Assembly (NCBI GenBank): GCA_013359265.1
Contig: JABWCD010000001.1
Span: 105,000 to 168,999 of the forward strand
Length of the DNA: 64,000 nucleotides
Direction: 5' to 3'
Source of the DNA: Candidatus Hydrogenedentota bacterium
Lineage (GTDB): Bacteria; Hydrogenedentota; Hydrogenedentia; Hydrogenedentales; SLHB01
Shown here: positions 7,995-17,847 of the stretch, piece after piece
How the letters are laid out: each line of letters starts with the position of its first letter
How positions within the stretch are numbered: position 1 is the stretch's first letter
Made by a program: the position numbers and the translations under genes
Notes under the pieces: generated by a model
Database searches by the model: none
The model's input: the letters and a program-made list of their open reading frames with translations, nothing else
What the model was told of the DNA's origin: nothing

Positions 7995-9365
7995 ATGAGT
8001 CGGGATCAAGTATCTCGTGTCGGGGAGGTCACACACGTCGTGCGCCGAAAAGCTTTTCTACCGTTCGCTGTCGGGACGACAATCTTGGCACTCGGGATTG
8101 TCTCGCTCCTTGCGCTCATTCTCCTGCGCAAGCCACCCGCCGAGGCCGCGCCCACTGACCGCGAAAAGCCAATCCAGGTGGAAGCCGTTGCCGTGCAGCC
8201 GAAGGATGTGCCCGTCACCATCACGGGCTGGGGCGAAGCCAAGGCCCTCAACGTTGTCAAGATTGGCCCTGAGGTCTCGGGCCGTGTTACCGAAATCCAT
8301 CCCAACCTGCTCGTCGGTGGCATAGTCCCGAAGGGAGAAGCGCTTTTCGTCATTGAGCGCGACCCCTATGTCGCGCGGTCCGACGAAGCCCGCGCGCACG
8401 TAGCGCAACTCGAAGGCACGCTGGCTCGGTTGAAAAAAGAATGGGAGAACGAAAAGGCGCGTGTGGCCGCGATGGTTCGCTCCCGCGACCTGGCGAAGGC
8501 GCAATTCGAGCGCCTGAAGGAACTCATGACCGACGAGGTTGGAACGCAAACCAACGTTGACGAAGCTGAACGCAATTACGTCACGGCCAAGGACCAAACC
8601 GACCAACTTGAGCACGACCTCGCGCTGTTCCCGCTCCGCATCGGCGAGACGGAAAGCATGCTCGAATCGGCCAAAGCGCAATTCGCCGTCGCCGAACTCG
8701 ACCTTAAAAGGACCCGTGTGGAGGCGCCATTCGACGCGCGCGTGACCGATGTCTCCCTAAAGAAAGACCAGGTGGCGCAGGCAGGCGTGGCGGTTGTGAC
8801 GATCGCCGACGACTCGCTGCTCGAGCTAAGCGTGCCGCTCAAGAGCGCCGACGCGCGTCAGTGGTTGCGGTTCGATGGCACGGATTCGGCCCCAGGCGGC
8901 GCGTGGTTCTCGAATCTCGATCGGGTGGATTGTTTGGTCAGGTGGACGGAGCGGCCAGACGTGCACTGTTGGAAGGGGCGCGTCGAGCGTGTCGAGTCCT
9001 ACGACGACCAAACGCGCATGTTGACCGTCGTCGTGCGCGTATCCGGCGCCGACGCAAAGGCCGGCGCCGAGGGATTGCCCCTCGTCGAGGGCATGTTCTG
9101 CCAGGTCGAGATTCCGGGCAAGACCATGCAGCAGGTATATGAAATCCCGGCGCACGCGCTCAGCAGTTTCGAAAACACCATATACGCGGCGGTAGACAAC
9201 CGCTTGAAGACGGTCCCCGTTGAGGTCGCACGGCTGGACAAGAACTCGGTATTCGTATCGGGTGGCCTAAGTCCCGGCCAACTCGTAATTACCACGCGGC
9301 TAGTCAACCCACTGGAGAATTCCCTGCTGGCAATTCAATCCGGTGAATCCGCGCAACGGCCATGA
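7995..9365 (+). CDS. RND efflux periplasmic adaptor (HlyD/MFP family)
   Basis: 456 residues from the ATG at 7995; an upstream TTG in the same frame has no ribosome site. A short cytoplasmic stretch is followed by one membrane segment (AVGTTILALGIVSLLALILL). Then comes a lipoyl half (EVSGRVTEIHPNLLVGGIVP KGEALFVIE split by the hairpin), a long coiled-coil hairpin rich in A, E, K and L, the second lipoyl half (RTRVEAPFDARVTDVSLKKD), and beta-barrel and membrane-proximal domains. It links the inner-membrane pump to an outer-membrane channel; no TolC-like gene is nearby. Its stop overlaps the pump start by 4 bp (ATGA), so the two are translationally coupled. The substrate cannot be read from sequence. 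Confidence 0.92.
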   Translation: MSRDQVSRVGEVTHVVRRKAFLPFAVGTTILALGIVSLLALILLRKPPAEAAPTDREKPIQVEAVAVQPKDVPVTITGWGEAKALNVVKIGPEVSGRVTEIHPNLLVGGIVPKGEALFVIERDPYVARSDEARAHVAQLEGTLARLKKEWENEKARVAAMVRSRDLAKAQFERLKELMTDEVGTQTNVDEAERNYVTAKDQTDQLEHDLALFPLRIGETESMLESAKAQFAVAELDLKRTRVEAPFDARVTDVSLKKDQVAQAGVAVVTIADDSLLELSVPLKSADARQWLRFDGTDSAPGGAWFSNLDRVDCLVRWTERPDVHCWKGRVERVESYDDQTRMLTVVVRVSGADAKAGAEGLPLVEGMFCQVEIPGKTMQQVYEIPAHALSSFENTIYAAVDNRLKTVPVEVARLDKNSVFVSGGLSPGQLVITTRLVNPLENSLLAIQSGESAQRP

Positions 9366-12300
9366 AAGACATCATTCGATCCATCGTCGCGAACAACGTC
9401 TTCGCGAACGTTGTCATGGTCATCATCCTCGTGGTGGGGACCATCGCCGCGTTTACGATGGTTCGCGAGAGCATGCCGGAGTTCGAACTCGGCCTCATTG
9501 CGATCGAAGTCCCCTTCCCCGGCGCCGACCCCGAGGAAGTCGAGGAAGGCATTTGTCACCGAATCGAGGCGGCCATCGATGGCCTCGAAGGCGTCAAGGA
9601 CTACAACACGACCGCTTGGGAAGGGTTTGCGTCCGTCGAAGTTTGGGCCGAACAAGGCTACGACATCGAAAAACTGAAGGACTCCGTGCGCAACGCCGTC
9701 GATTCGATCTCGACGTTTCCCGCGCGCGCCGAGAAACCGCAAATCTATGAAGTGCGCGACGAGGATGAAACGATTCATCTGGCCTTGTGGGGGAGTCTGC
9801 CGGAACGCCAACTAAAGGAATGGGCCGAGACGGTGCGCGATGACTTGCAGCGCCTTCCGCACATTTCGCGAGTCGAGGTCTACGGCGCGCGGCGATACGA
9901 AATCAACATCGAAGTTTCGAAGGAGAGGCTATGGGAATACGGCCTCACCCTCGACAACGTGACCGAGGCCGTTTATCGCGGCAGCCTGAACCTACCTGCG
10001 GGCACTATTCGCACCGAGGGCGAGGAAATCCGAATACGCACCATCGGCCGCAAGTACAACGGCCGCGACTTCGCCGCGGTCGTCATTAAGTCCTCGCCCA
10101 GCGGCGACATTATCACGCTTGGCGACGTTGCGGACATTCGCGACACGTTTACCGAGAACCCGTCGTATTCGAACTTCAACGATCACCCATGTGTGCACGT
10201 CGCAGTCCTCAAGGCGAAAGGCGAAGATTCGCTCGCGCAGGCCGAACTCACACGCGAATACGCCGCGAACAAGCAAAAGGAACTGCCGGCCGGCCTTAAC
10301 ATCACGCCGTGCTTCGACGACACCGAATTCGTGACCGGCCAAATCGCATTACTCTCGGAAGACGCCGTCTCGGGTTTGATTCTCGTCGTTTTGGTCCTAT
10401 GGCTTTTCTTGAACACGCGCCTCAGTTTCTGGATAGCGATGGGAATCCCCGTGTCGTTTGCGGGCGCACTGTGCATCCTGTGGATGATCGGCGAAACGAT
10501 AAACCAAATTTCGCTCATAGCATTCATCGTCGTGCTTGGAATCGTTGTTGACGATGCGATTGTCCTTGGCGAAGCAATCTTTGCGCATCGCCAACGCGGC
10601 GATGGACCCCTCGAGGCCGCCGTCGCGGGCGTGAGCGAAGTCGGCGCGCCGGTCTTCGCCGCGGTGATGACGATGATCACCGCCTTCATCCCGCTCGCGT
10701 TCATCCCAGGAATCATGGGCCAGATCGTGGCGGTCATGCCTATCGTCGTAATCTCGACGATGATTGTTTCGACCATTGAGAGCTTGTTCCTGCTGCCCAC
10801 GCATCTGAATCACCTGCCGGACCCGAACCTGCCGGAAAAACCGCGCCCGCGATGGCAACAACGGTTCATCGCGTTTCACGCGGCGTTCCCCCGCGGGCTC
10901 GAGTGGTTTGCCCGGCACATGTACCAGCCCGCAGTGCGGACAGCCATCCGGCATCGCTACGTGACGTTGTGCTGCGCTATCAGCGTTCTGCTCGTGACGG
11001 GCGGCATCGTCGCGGGCGGTTTCGTTCGCGTGATATTCTGGCCGCCGGTTGACGGCAACTCGCTGGATGCGTTCGTCGAATTCCCTCCCGGCACTCCGGG
11101 CGAAGTCACGCGCGACGCCGTCGAGCAAACGCGGCGGGCATTCGAGCGCGTTGCCGAACGCACGAAAACCGAAAGCGGCGAGCCGCTACTCCGCAATATC
11201 TTCACGCGCGTCAACTCGTTCCAGCCCAATTTCGGTTTCATCGCCGTCGAAATGTTGCACTCAAGTGCGCGCGGCGTACACTCGCAAGACCTCGCAGCCG
11301 CATGGCAGAAGGAAGTCGGCGCGATACCCGGCGCGGTGCAGCAATCGTTTCACGAGGACACCATCGGCATGGGTGGCCCCCCGATCGAAATTTGGCTGCA
11401 AGGCAAGGACCTAAACGCTCTCCGCAACGCCGCAAACGAACTCAAGGCAAAACTCGCAACCTATGACGGCGTCTACCAGATTGCCGATGATTTCCGCGCG
11501 GGCCGCACGGAAATCCAGGTGCGCCTGAAACCCGAAGCGCATGCGCTCGGACTCACGCTCGATCAGGTTGCGCGCCATCTCTACACCGGCTACTACGGAG
11601 AAGAGGCGCAACGGTTCCAACGCGGGCGCGACGACGTGCGCGTCCGCATCCGCTACCCCGAAGACGAACGCCAGACCCTCGCGGAATTGGAGCGCGTCCG
11701 CGTTCGCACGCCCCAAGGGTTCGACGTGCCGCTCATGTCCGTCGCGGAAATTGCCGCCGCGCCCGGCGTATCGAGTATCAAAGGCAGCAACGGGCTGCGC
11801 CGCATTGCCGTTTACGCGAGCGCGGACTTCAACAAGGCGAACCCCAGCGAAATCGTGACCGACCTCGGCGCCAACTACCTTGACAGCCTCTGCGCGCAAT
11901 ACGGCAACCTGACATGGACCGTCGAAGGCGTTGAAGAAAGCAACCGCGAAACGCTTGCGGGCATTCAGCGCGGATTCGCGATCGCGGCGCTCGGCATCTT
12001 CGTCATTCTCGCGACGATATTCCGATCGTACGTCCAACCGGTTGTCATCATGCTCATCATCCCGTTCGCGATGGTCGGCGCGGTGCTCGGCCATCTTGCG
12101 ATGGGAATCCCACTCACGTTTCTCAGCCTATTCGGACTGATCGCGCTCGCAGGTATCGTCGTGAACGACTCGATCGTCCTTATCGAGTGCGTCAACGAAC
12201 TCATTGCGGGCGGCACGCCCGTCTATGACGCGCTGGCCCAGGCGGGCGTACGACGCTTCCGCGCGATCTTCCTTACTTCCGTCACGACGTTTATCGGCCT

Positions 12301-12565
12301 CGGCCCGCTCGTATGGGAGCGTGACTTGCAGGCGCAGATCGTGATTCCCATGGGCATTTCCATCGCCGCCGGGTCGGCCTTTGCAACCTTCGTAACGCTG
12401 CTTTTCACGCCCAGCCTGCTCGCCATCACGAACGACGCGCGCCGGCTGGCCCATCGGGCCCTACACAAACAATGGCCCGAGCCCGAAGACGTCGAACCCG
12501 CCCGCGACCGCCGGAGACCCCCGGTCGGCGCCCCGGCGCCACACGGCGCGCCGGATCTTGCGTGA
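9362..12565 (+). CDS. RND efflux pump permease (AcrB/MexB superfamily)
   Basis: 1067 residues, full length for the family. The N-terminal membrane segment (VFANVVMVIILVVGTIAAFT) and the first porter domain (PFPGADPEEVEEGICHRIE) are followed by the TM2-6 block with the proton-relay region GIVVDDAIVLGEAIFAHR. The second porter domain comes next, then TM8-12 with GIVVNDSIVLIECVNELI and the closing VIPMGISIAAGSAFATFVTL. It exports small molecules from the periplasm or inner membrane using proton flow. The pairing with a single adaptor and the divergence from AcrB-type drug binding regions mean the substrate (drug, lipid or other) is open. It overlaps the adaptor gene by 4 bp. A proline/arginine-rich cytoplasmic tail of about 30 residues ends it. 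Confidence 0.95.
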   Translation: MKDIIRSIVANNVFANVVMVIILVVGTIAAFTMVRESMPEFELGLIAIEVPFPGADPEEVEEGICHRIEAAIDGLEGVKDYNTTAWEGFASVEVWAEQGYDIEKLKDSVRNAVDSISTFPARAEKPQIYEVRDEDETIHLALWGSLPERQLKEWAETVRDDLQRLPHISRVEVYGARRYEINIEVSKERLWEYGLTLDNVTEAVYRGSLNLPAGTIRTEGEEIRIRTIGRKYNGRDFAAVVIKSSPSGDIITLGDVADIRDTFTENPSYSNFNDHPCVHVAVLKAKGEDSLAQAELTREYAANKQKELPAGLNITPCFDDTEFVTGQIALLSEDAVSGLILVVLVLWLFLNTRLSFWIAMGIPVSFAGALCILWMIGETINQISLIAFIVVLGIVVDDAIVLGEAIFAHRQRGDGPLEAAVAGVSEVGAPVFAAVMTMITAFIPLAFIPGIMGQIVAVMPIVVISTMIVSTIESLFLLPTHLNHLPDPNLPEKPRPRWQQRFIAFHAAFPRGLEWFARHMYQPAVRTAIRHRYVTLCCAISVLLVTGGIVAGGFVRVIFWPPVDGNSLDAFVEFPPGTPGEVTRDAVEQTRRAFERVAERTKTESGEPLLRNIFTRVNSFQPNFGFIAVEMLHSSARGVHSQDLAAAWQKEVGAIPGAVQQSFHEDTIGMGGPPIEIWLQGKDLNALRNAANELKAKLATYDGVYQIADDFRAGRTEIQVRLKPEAHALGLTLDQVARHLYTGYYGEEAQRFQRGRDDVRVRIRYPEDERQTLAELERVRVRTPQGFDVPLMSVAEIAAAPGVSSIKGSNGLRRIAVYASADFNKANPSEIVTDLGANYLDSLCAQYGNLTWTVEGVEESNRETLAGIQRGFAIAALGIFVILATIFRSYVQPVVIMLIIPFAMVGAVLGHLAMGIPLTFLSLFGLIALAGIVVNDSIVLIECVNELIAGGTPVYDALAQAGVRRFRAIFLTSVTTFIGLGPLVWERDLQAQIVIPMGISIAAGSAFATFVTLLFTPSLLAITNDARRLAHRALHKQWPEPEDVEPARDRRRPPVGAPAPHGAPDLA

Positions 12566-12638
12566 CGGAAGTAAACTTCGAGAATTTGCACAGGACGCAT
12601 GTACACTGAATGCCATAACCGTATTGGGGGTATCTGCC

Positions 12639-13043
12639 ATGAATCGAATCGCCTCGATGTCTGCACTTCTCGTCCTCCTACTATCGAGTTGCATCTCGGT
12701 CAAGGGAAACATTCACGTCGAAGACGAGGAAGCCAAGAACGCGGGCGTCCTGCGACATGTCGTGTTGTTCAAGTTCAAGGCGGGCACGAGCGACGCCGAC
12801 ATCGAGAAGGTCCGCACGGCCTTCCACAATCTGAAGAACGGCATCGAAACCGTGCGCAGCATCGAATCCGGCAAGGATATCAGCACCGAGGGGCTCCAGC
12901 AGGGCTTCACCCATTGCTTCATAGTCACCTTCGCCGACGCAGCGGGCCGCGACACCTACCTCACGCACCCGGTGCACGACGAGTTCGTCAAGTTGGCCGG
13001 ACCGTACCTGGACCAGGCTCTGGTTGTAGACTTCGTGCCGTAG
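12639..13043 (+). CDS. Dabb-domain (stress-responsive A/B barrel) lipoprotein
   Basis: 134 residues from the ATG at 12639, preceded by a G-rich ribosome site. The N-terminus is a lipoprotein signal with lipobox LSSC. The body is a Dabb ferredoxin-like domain: LRHVVLFKFKAGTSDADIEK, then FTHCFIVTFADAAGRDTYLT and HPVHDEFVKLAGPYLDQALV. Dabb proteins form dimeric barrels; those with known functions are enzymes or stress proteins, but most, like this one, have no assigned substrate. The lipobox places it on the membrane surface. It lies 73 bp after the RND pump gene and convergent with the lactonase gene. Confidence 0.85.
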   Translation: MNRIASMSALLVLLLSSCISVKGNIHVEDEEAKNAGVLRHVVLFKFKAGTSDADIEKVRTAFHNLKNGIETVRSIESGKDISTEGLQQGFTHCFIVTFADAAGRDTYLTHPVHDEFVKLAGPYLDQALVVDFVP

Positions 13044-13074
13044 CACACCTGGCACGTCACGTCGCAGCGAAATT

Positions 13075-14208
13075 CTATAGAAAGAGCACGCAGACCGGCA
13101 TGGGAACGACTATCGGCTCTCCGAGCGGTGAGAGTGCGCCAGTTTTTTGATCGATCGAAAACGTGACGATAGTATCGCTCTTCTGATTGGCGGCGATGAG
13201 GTACTTGCCGCTGGGGTCGAGGTTGAAATTGCGCGGCGTGCTGCCTGCCGTTGGCGTATGTCCCTTCAAGCTCAACGTTCCGCTTGCGCTCTCCACGGTG
13301 AACACGGAGATGCTGTCGTGCCCGCGGTTCGAGGCGTATACGAACGCCCCCGATGGGTGGACGCGGATTTCCGCGGTGGTGCTGGCCTCCGCGAAATCGC
13401 CCGGGAGCGTTCCAACGTTTTGAATTTGCTTCGCCGCGCCTGAAGCAGCGTCGAAGGCGAACGTGGTAACCGTGCTATCGAGTTCGTTCACGACGTAGAG
13501 ATACGGCAATGTGGGATGGAATTTCGTGTGGCGCGGACCCGCACCGGGCTTCAGCGCAGCAGGCCTCTCGTTTGGCGCCAGCGCGCCTTTCTCCGCGTCA
13601 TAGCGATAGACCAACAACTTATCCAGTCCGAGATCGGCAACGACGAGGTATTTCCCGCTCGGGTCGAAGGTAACGGAATGGGCGTGCGGTCCCTCCTGGC
13701 GCTGCGGGTTCACGCTGCTGCCTTCATGCTGGACGAATGCCGACGCCCTGCCCAACGCGCCCGTGTCGTCAATGGGGAGCAGCGCGGTGCTGCCGCCGCC
13801 ATAATTCGCCACGGCCACATGCTTGCCCGAAGGCGCGACGGCCACGTGGCAAGGGCCATCGCCGACCGACGACGCGCGGTTGATCAGCGTCAACGCACCG
13901 GAGACTTCGATGCGAAAGGCGCTGACCGTACCGCCGGGACCATCCGGTTCCTTAACCATCTCCCCTACGGCGTAGATCACGGGAAGCGTGGGATGCTTCG
14001 CAAGAAAGGACGGGTTCTCGGTCTTCGCAGCAAGGCGCAGATTGTCGGCCGCACCGGCGCTTGAATCGAAATCGAGGACGTAGATGCCGTCGCTTGTGCC
14101 GCTCGTGTAGGTACCGATATAGACGCGTTGCGGGTCTGCCCGTGCCGCGGGGTTTATCAATGCCGAAACGTAGAACGCCGCGGCAAGCAAGGCGCCTGTG
14201 AAACGCAT
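13075..14208 (-). CDS. Secreted lactonase-family seven-bladed beta-propeller
   Basis: 377 residues. ATG at 14208 was chosen because AAGGAG lies just upstream and a signal peptide (RFTGALLAAAFYVSALINPA) follows. The body is the 6-phosphogluconolactonase-like propeller: QRVYIGTYTSGTSDGIYVLD, PLPVIYAVGE-like blades, PSGKHVAVANYGGGSTALL, QEGPHAHSVTFDPSGKYLVV, GPRHTKFHPTLPYLYVVNEL and GSTPRNFNLDPSGKYLIAAN. Cytoplasmic members hydrolyse 6-phosphogluconolactone (Pgl). A secreted form is unlikely to do that in the pentose pathway, so a lactone or sugar-binding role outside the cell is inferred. It is transcribed alone, divergent from the DUF1800 gene. Confidence 0.9.
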   Translation of the reverse strand: MRFTGALLAAAFYVSALINPAARADPQRVYIGTYTSGTSDGIYVLDFDSSAGAADNLRLAAKTENPSFLAKHPTLPVIYAVGEMVKEPDGPGGTVSAFRIEVSGALTLINRASSVGDGPCHVAVAPSGKHVAVANYGGGSTALLPIDDTGALGRASAFVQHEGSSVNPQRQEGPHAHSVTFDPSGKYLVVADLGLDKLLVYRYDAEKGALAPNERPAALKPGAGPRHTKFHPTLPYLYVVNELDSTVTTFAFDAASGAAKQIQNVGTLPGDFAEASTTAEIRVHPSGAFVYASNRGHDSISVFTVESASGTLSLKGHTPTAGSTPRNFNLDPSGKYLIAANQKSDTIVTFSIDQKTGALSPLGEPIVVPMPVCVLFL

Positions 14209-14647
14209 GATTCGCTCCTTCTCGTTTGACCAGGAATTGCACACGGCCAAGCCCGCAAACGCGGTGCTGACGCCGGTTCGGTACCGCGCGTGACGATAAC
14301 CCAATTCGTTCCGGGGTTCATAGTTACGAAACAGGCGCAAGTCCCAGCACAGCCCAAGGCGACTTCAGGCTCAATCTCGTAAATCATGTTTTAATCGATT
14401 TTCTATTTATTTTGATAGCCTTATGCCTGCATACCCCGTGACAAATCCCAAAATGTATGGTATAGTTCTCGCGCTGTAGGCTGCTGGGGAAGGCGGTCTG
14501 TGCTCCGGGGTACAGTCGCCGCGTGGTCTCAGCCGCGCGCCAGGGGAACGGTTTAGGGCCGAGTTCAGGCTTGTGCGCGCACGCCGATTGCGTGCTTTCC
14601 ACTTCGCGAGCAACGAGAGACACACATGTGCCAACGGGAGTGAGAGC
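14209..14647. other. Divergent intergenic region, 439 bp
   Basis: Holds an AT-rich block at 14385-14470 with the plus-strand promoter listed separately, and a leader of about 175 bases before the DUF1800 start. The leader has no ORF I trust and no riboswitch I recognise. Confidence 0.5.
14438..14466 (+). promoter_or_regulatory. Sigma-70-type promoter for the DUF1800/DUF1501 pair
   Basis: GTGACA at 14438-14443, a 17-bp spacer and TATAGT at 14461-14466, in the only AT-rich part of the divergent region. Confidence 0.6.
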
Positions 14648-16243
14648 ATGGGAATCCAGGCCACGATCCAGCGGAAAGTAAGCGAATTCTTTCAACCCTT
14701 CACCACCTCCGATACGCCACCTGACGAACTGGTCGCACCGTCCCCACCCGCGCGACCCTCGCGACGCGACATTCTCTTTGGAAGAGGGGTTCCATCCGCG
14801 CTCCTCGGCGCGGCGATGTCGATTCCCGCGTTCGCCGAGAAGACGGTGGAAGATGAAATCTCCGATCAGTACAAGAGTGGCGACAAGAGCTACGATCCCC
14901 TCTTGCGCCGACTCGTCGACCGCTGCACCTACGGCGCGAGCGCCGACGACCTCAAACTCGCCAAACAGATGGGTTACGACGAGTACCTCGATTACCAACT
15001 CGACTACAACCAGATCGACGACGGCGATCTGAACGATCGGCTCTCCGATTTTCAAAGTTTAAACTGGAGCGCCAAGCAACTCGCGGATGCCGCGAACGAG
15101 GGCAACTACGAAGTCTTCTATGAGGCCATTAACTCGACGATCGTGCGTTCCGCGTACAGCAAGCGCCAACTTTACGAGCGCATGGTCGAGTTCTGGCGCG
15201 ACCACTTCAACATCTATATCGAAAAAGACTACATGTATTACGTGCTGCCGACGGACACCCGCGAAGTGGTCCGCAAGCACGCGCTCGGCAAGTTTCCCGA
15301 CATGCTGTGGGCCTCCGCGCACAGTCCCGCGATGCTCATCTATCTCGACAACGATCCCAGTTCGAAGGAAGCGCCGAACCAGAACTACGCGCGCGAACTG
15401 ATGGAACTCCATACGCTTGGCGTCGGTAACTACACGCAGAAGGACGTCGAGGAAGTTGCCCGCTGTTTCACCGGGTACTCGTTCGTCTGGGAGTACGAAG
15501 CCGCCAACTGGGGCACGTTCAAGTTTTACGGGTGGGCGCACGACAGAGGGAAGAAAAAGGTCCTCGGTCGCGAGATTCCCAAGAAAGGGGGCGTAGAGGA
15601 CGCGGAGATTGTCCTTGACATTTTGACGGCGGATCCTAACTACGCGCCCATCACGGGCCAGTTCATTGGTCGCAAACTCGCGAATTGGCTGTGGGGTTAC
15701 AACCCGCCGCAGGCGCTCGTGGACAGCATCGCCGACACCTATGTGAGCAGCGGCGGCGACATCAAGAAGATGGCGAAGGTCGCATTGAGTCAGGAGTGGC
15801 TCGCGCAATCGCTGCCGAAACTGAAACGCCCTTACCATCTTGTGATGTCGACGCTCCGCATGGTGCCCTCGACCATCTCCGATTTCTGGGGCATCCGCTA
15901 CACGCTGTCGCTGATGGGCCACGAACCGTACCAATGGGCCCCGCCCAACGGGTACCCCGATACGCTCGACTTCTGGGCGGGAGGCCTGCTGCCGCGCTGG
16001 CGGTACGGCTCGTACATCTACAGCCAGAACTACAATCCCCTCTTCAATCTGAAGGCCTTCGAGGGCGACATGGACGTGAAAAAGTTCATGAACCGCCTCA
16101 AGACGACGTTCTTTGGCGGGAAGATGACCAACAGCGACAAGGAAATCCTCGAGGCATACGTCTCCGAAGACTTCGATTCCGAGTGGCGGCGCAGGGAAAC
16201 GCTCGGGCTTGCCGTTTCCTCCTCCAATTTCCAGTGGTACTAA
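14648..16243 (+). CDS. DUF1800 family secreted protein
   Basis: 531 residues from the ATG at 14648, preceded by GGGAGTGAG. The export signal is unusual: about 40 polar residues precede the twin-arginine SRRDILFGRGVPSALLGAAM. The DUF1800 region follows, with LLRRLVDRCTYGASADDLKL, MVEFWRDHFNIY, QNYARELMELHTLGVGNYTQ, KDVEEVARCFTGYSF and GQFIGRKLANWLWGY. The family is almost always encoded beside a DUF1501 gene, as here (33 bp upstream of it). Neither has a proven activity. The pair is probably transcribed from the promoter at 14438-14466. Confidence 0.93.
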   Translation: MGIQATIQRKVSEFFQPFTTSDTPPDELVAPSPPARPSRRDILFGRGVPSALLGAAMSIPAFAEKTVEDEISDQYKSGDKSYDPLLRRLVDRCTYGASADDLKLAKQMGYDEYLDYQLDYNQIDDGDLNDRLSDFQSLNWSAKQLADAANEGNYEVFYEAINSTIVRSAYSKRQLYERMVEFWRDHFNIYIEKDYMYYVLPTDTREVVRKHALGKFPDMLWASAHSPAMLIYLDNDPSSKEAPNQNYARELMELHTLGVGNYTQKDVEEVARCFTGYSFVWEYEAANWGTFKFYGWAHDRGKKKVLGREIPKKGGVEDAEIVLDILTADPNYAPITGQFIGRKLANWLWGYNPPQALVDSIADTYVSSGGDIKKMAKVALSQEWLAQSLPKLKRPYHLVMSTLRMVPSTISDFWGIRYTLSLMGHEPYQWAPPNGYPDTLDFWAGGLLPRWRYGSYIYSQNYNPLFNLKAFEGDMDVKKFMNRLKTTFFGGKMTNSDKEILEAYVSEDFDSEWRRRETLGLAVSSSNFQWY

Positions 16244-16276
16244 TACGCGCGGCAGCGCGTTAGAGGAGTTTGGACG

Positions 16277-17560
16277 ATGCAGGGTTGTACACATCGCGGA
16301 TGCAACGAATACCACCATCTGTCGCGCAGGCAGTTTATTGGCGTCAGCGCCGCGAGCGCGGCCGCCGTCGGCGCCCCAATGTGGTTGCCGCGCGTCGCCT
16401 ACGCGGGAACGCCGAGCAGCCGCGACGTTGTCATCACCGTCTTTCTGCGCGGTGGCGCGGACGGACTGACGCTATGTTGCCCACACGGCGATAACGATTA
16501 CTACCGCCTTCGCCCGACGCTTAATATTCCGCGTCCGGACAGCGGCAGCCCGGACGCCTGCACCGATCTCGACGGTTTCTTCGGCATCCCGAAGCCGATG
16601 AAGAGCCTGAAGACGGCATACAACCAAGGCGATCTATTGTTCGTTCACGCGACCGGCAGCAAAGACGAATCGCGCTCGCACTTCCAGGCCGAGTACGTCA
16701 TGGAAATCGGCAAGCCGCTCGATCCCTCGCTGTTCACCGGGTGGCTCGGAAGGCACCTGATGACCTCGGCGCCCGCAGACCCCAACGCGATCCTGCGCGC
16801 CGTCGGCATCAGTTCGGCACTGCAACGCTCGCTGGCCGGAAGCCCGCTCGCGCTTCCGATTCCAAACCTCTCCGATTTTGGTATCGAGGGCTACTGGGCA
16901 ACGGTGGACGAACGCATGGCCGCGCTCGGCGCCATGTACGCGGAAGGCCCCACCGAATTGCAGATCACCGCGGAGAACACGATCACAACCTTCAACATGC
17001 TCCAGGCGATCGACTTCGATAATTACGCCCCCGCGAATGATGCGGTCTATCCCGACTCGTGGTTCGGCTATTCGATGAAGTCCACCGCCGCGCTCATCAA
17101 GTCGGGCATCGGCGTCGAGGCTATCGCCGCGGACGTCGGAGGCTGGGACACGCACGCCGAACAGCAACCGCGCCAGGGTTACATGGCCGATCTCATGCAG
17201 GAGCTCGCGGATACGTTGGCTGCCTTCCACGCGGACATGAAAGGCGATTCCTCGAAGAACTACGTCGTCGTCGTGATGTCGGAGTTCGGGCGCATCTGTT
17301 GGGAAAATGGCACGGCCGGCACGGACCACGGATTCGGCGGCCTGATGATGCTCCTCGGCAACAACATCGACGGCGGGCGCGTCCTTGCCGATTGGCCGGG
17401 ACTAAAGGACGACGAACTCTTCCAGGGACAGGACCTCAATATCACCATCGATTACCGCGATATTCTGGCTGAAATCGTGCAATACCGGCTTGGCAACTCG
17501 AACCTCACGGAAGTCTTTCCCGACTACACGCCCGTCTTCCGCGGAGTGACAGCGGCTTAA
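16277..17560 (+). CDS. DUF1501 family protein, partner of the DUF1800 gene
   Basis: 427 residues. A short N-terminus with two cysteines and several histidines (MQGCTHRGCNEYHHLSRRQF) runs into a twin-arginine signal SRRQFIGVSAASAAAVGAP. DUF1501 signatures: VVITVFLRGGADGLTLCCPH, FVHATGSKDESRSHFQAEY, VGGWDTHAEQQPRQGYMADL and VVVVMSEFGRICWENGTAGT followed by DHGFGG. It belongs to the DUF1501 branch linked to DUF1800, distinct from the branch linked to cytochromes at 1578-3029 and 60014-61435. The distance from DUF1800 is 33 bp, so they form one operon. Confidence 0.93.
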   Translation: MQGCTHRGCNEYHHLSRRQFIGVSAASAAAVGAPMWLPRVAYAGTPSSRDVVITVFLRGGADGLTLCCPHGDNDYYRLRPTLNIPRPDSGSPDACTDLDGFFGIPKPMKSLKTAYNQGDLLFVHATGSKDESRSHFQAEYVMEIGKPLDPSLFTGWLGRHLMTSAPADPNAILRAVGISSALQRSLAGSPLALPIPNLSDFGIEGYWATVDERMAALGAMYAEGPTELQITAENTITTFNMLQAIDFDNYAPANDAVYPDSWFGYSMKSTAALIKSGIGVEAIAADVGGWDTHAEQQPRQGYMADLMQELADTLAAFHADMKGDSSKNYVVVVMSEFGRICWENGTAGTDHGFGGLMMLLGNNIDGGRVLADWPGLKDDELFQGQDLNITIDYRDILAEIVQYRLGNSNLTEVFPDYTPVFRGVTAA

Positions 17561-17734
17561 CCCCAAACGGGGGATTCAGACCTCCTCGTGTTCGCCGGGG
17601 GCCGAAAGCGGAAATTCGGTCCCCATGCTGAATTTTCTTGCTCCCCCAAATGCGAACCACCCTCTCCTGTTTTCGTCAGTACAGTCGCAATCGAATGTCC
17701 GATAAATGCGCTTGGCGCGCAAGTCACAGTCTGT

Positions 17735-17770
17735 GTCGTTTCGGTCCTTTTCGTCCCTTGCGTCGTTTTC
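17735..17770. repeat. 9-bp-period GTCC array (short copy)
   Basis: GTCG/GTCC starts at 17735, 17744, 17753 and 17762, exactly 9 bases apart. It is the same pattern as at 33044-33151 and 40886-40975. The rest of the 287-bp gap 17561-17847 shows no gene. Confidence 0.65.
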
Positions 17771-17847
17771 CCTACGAGGAACTCGAATGCGCGGACGAAT
17801 ACGATTAGGATTCCCGCTCACCAGGAATAGCAGAAAGGCACCGCAAC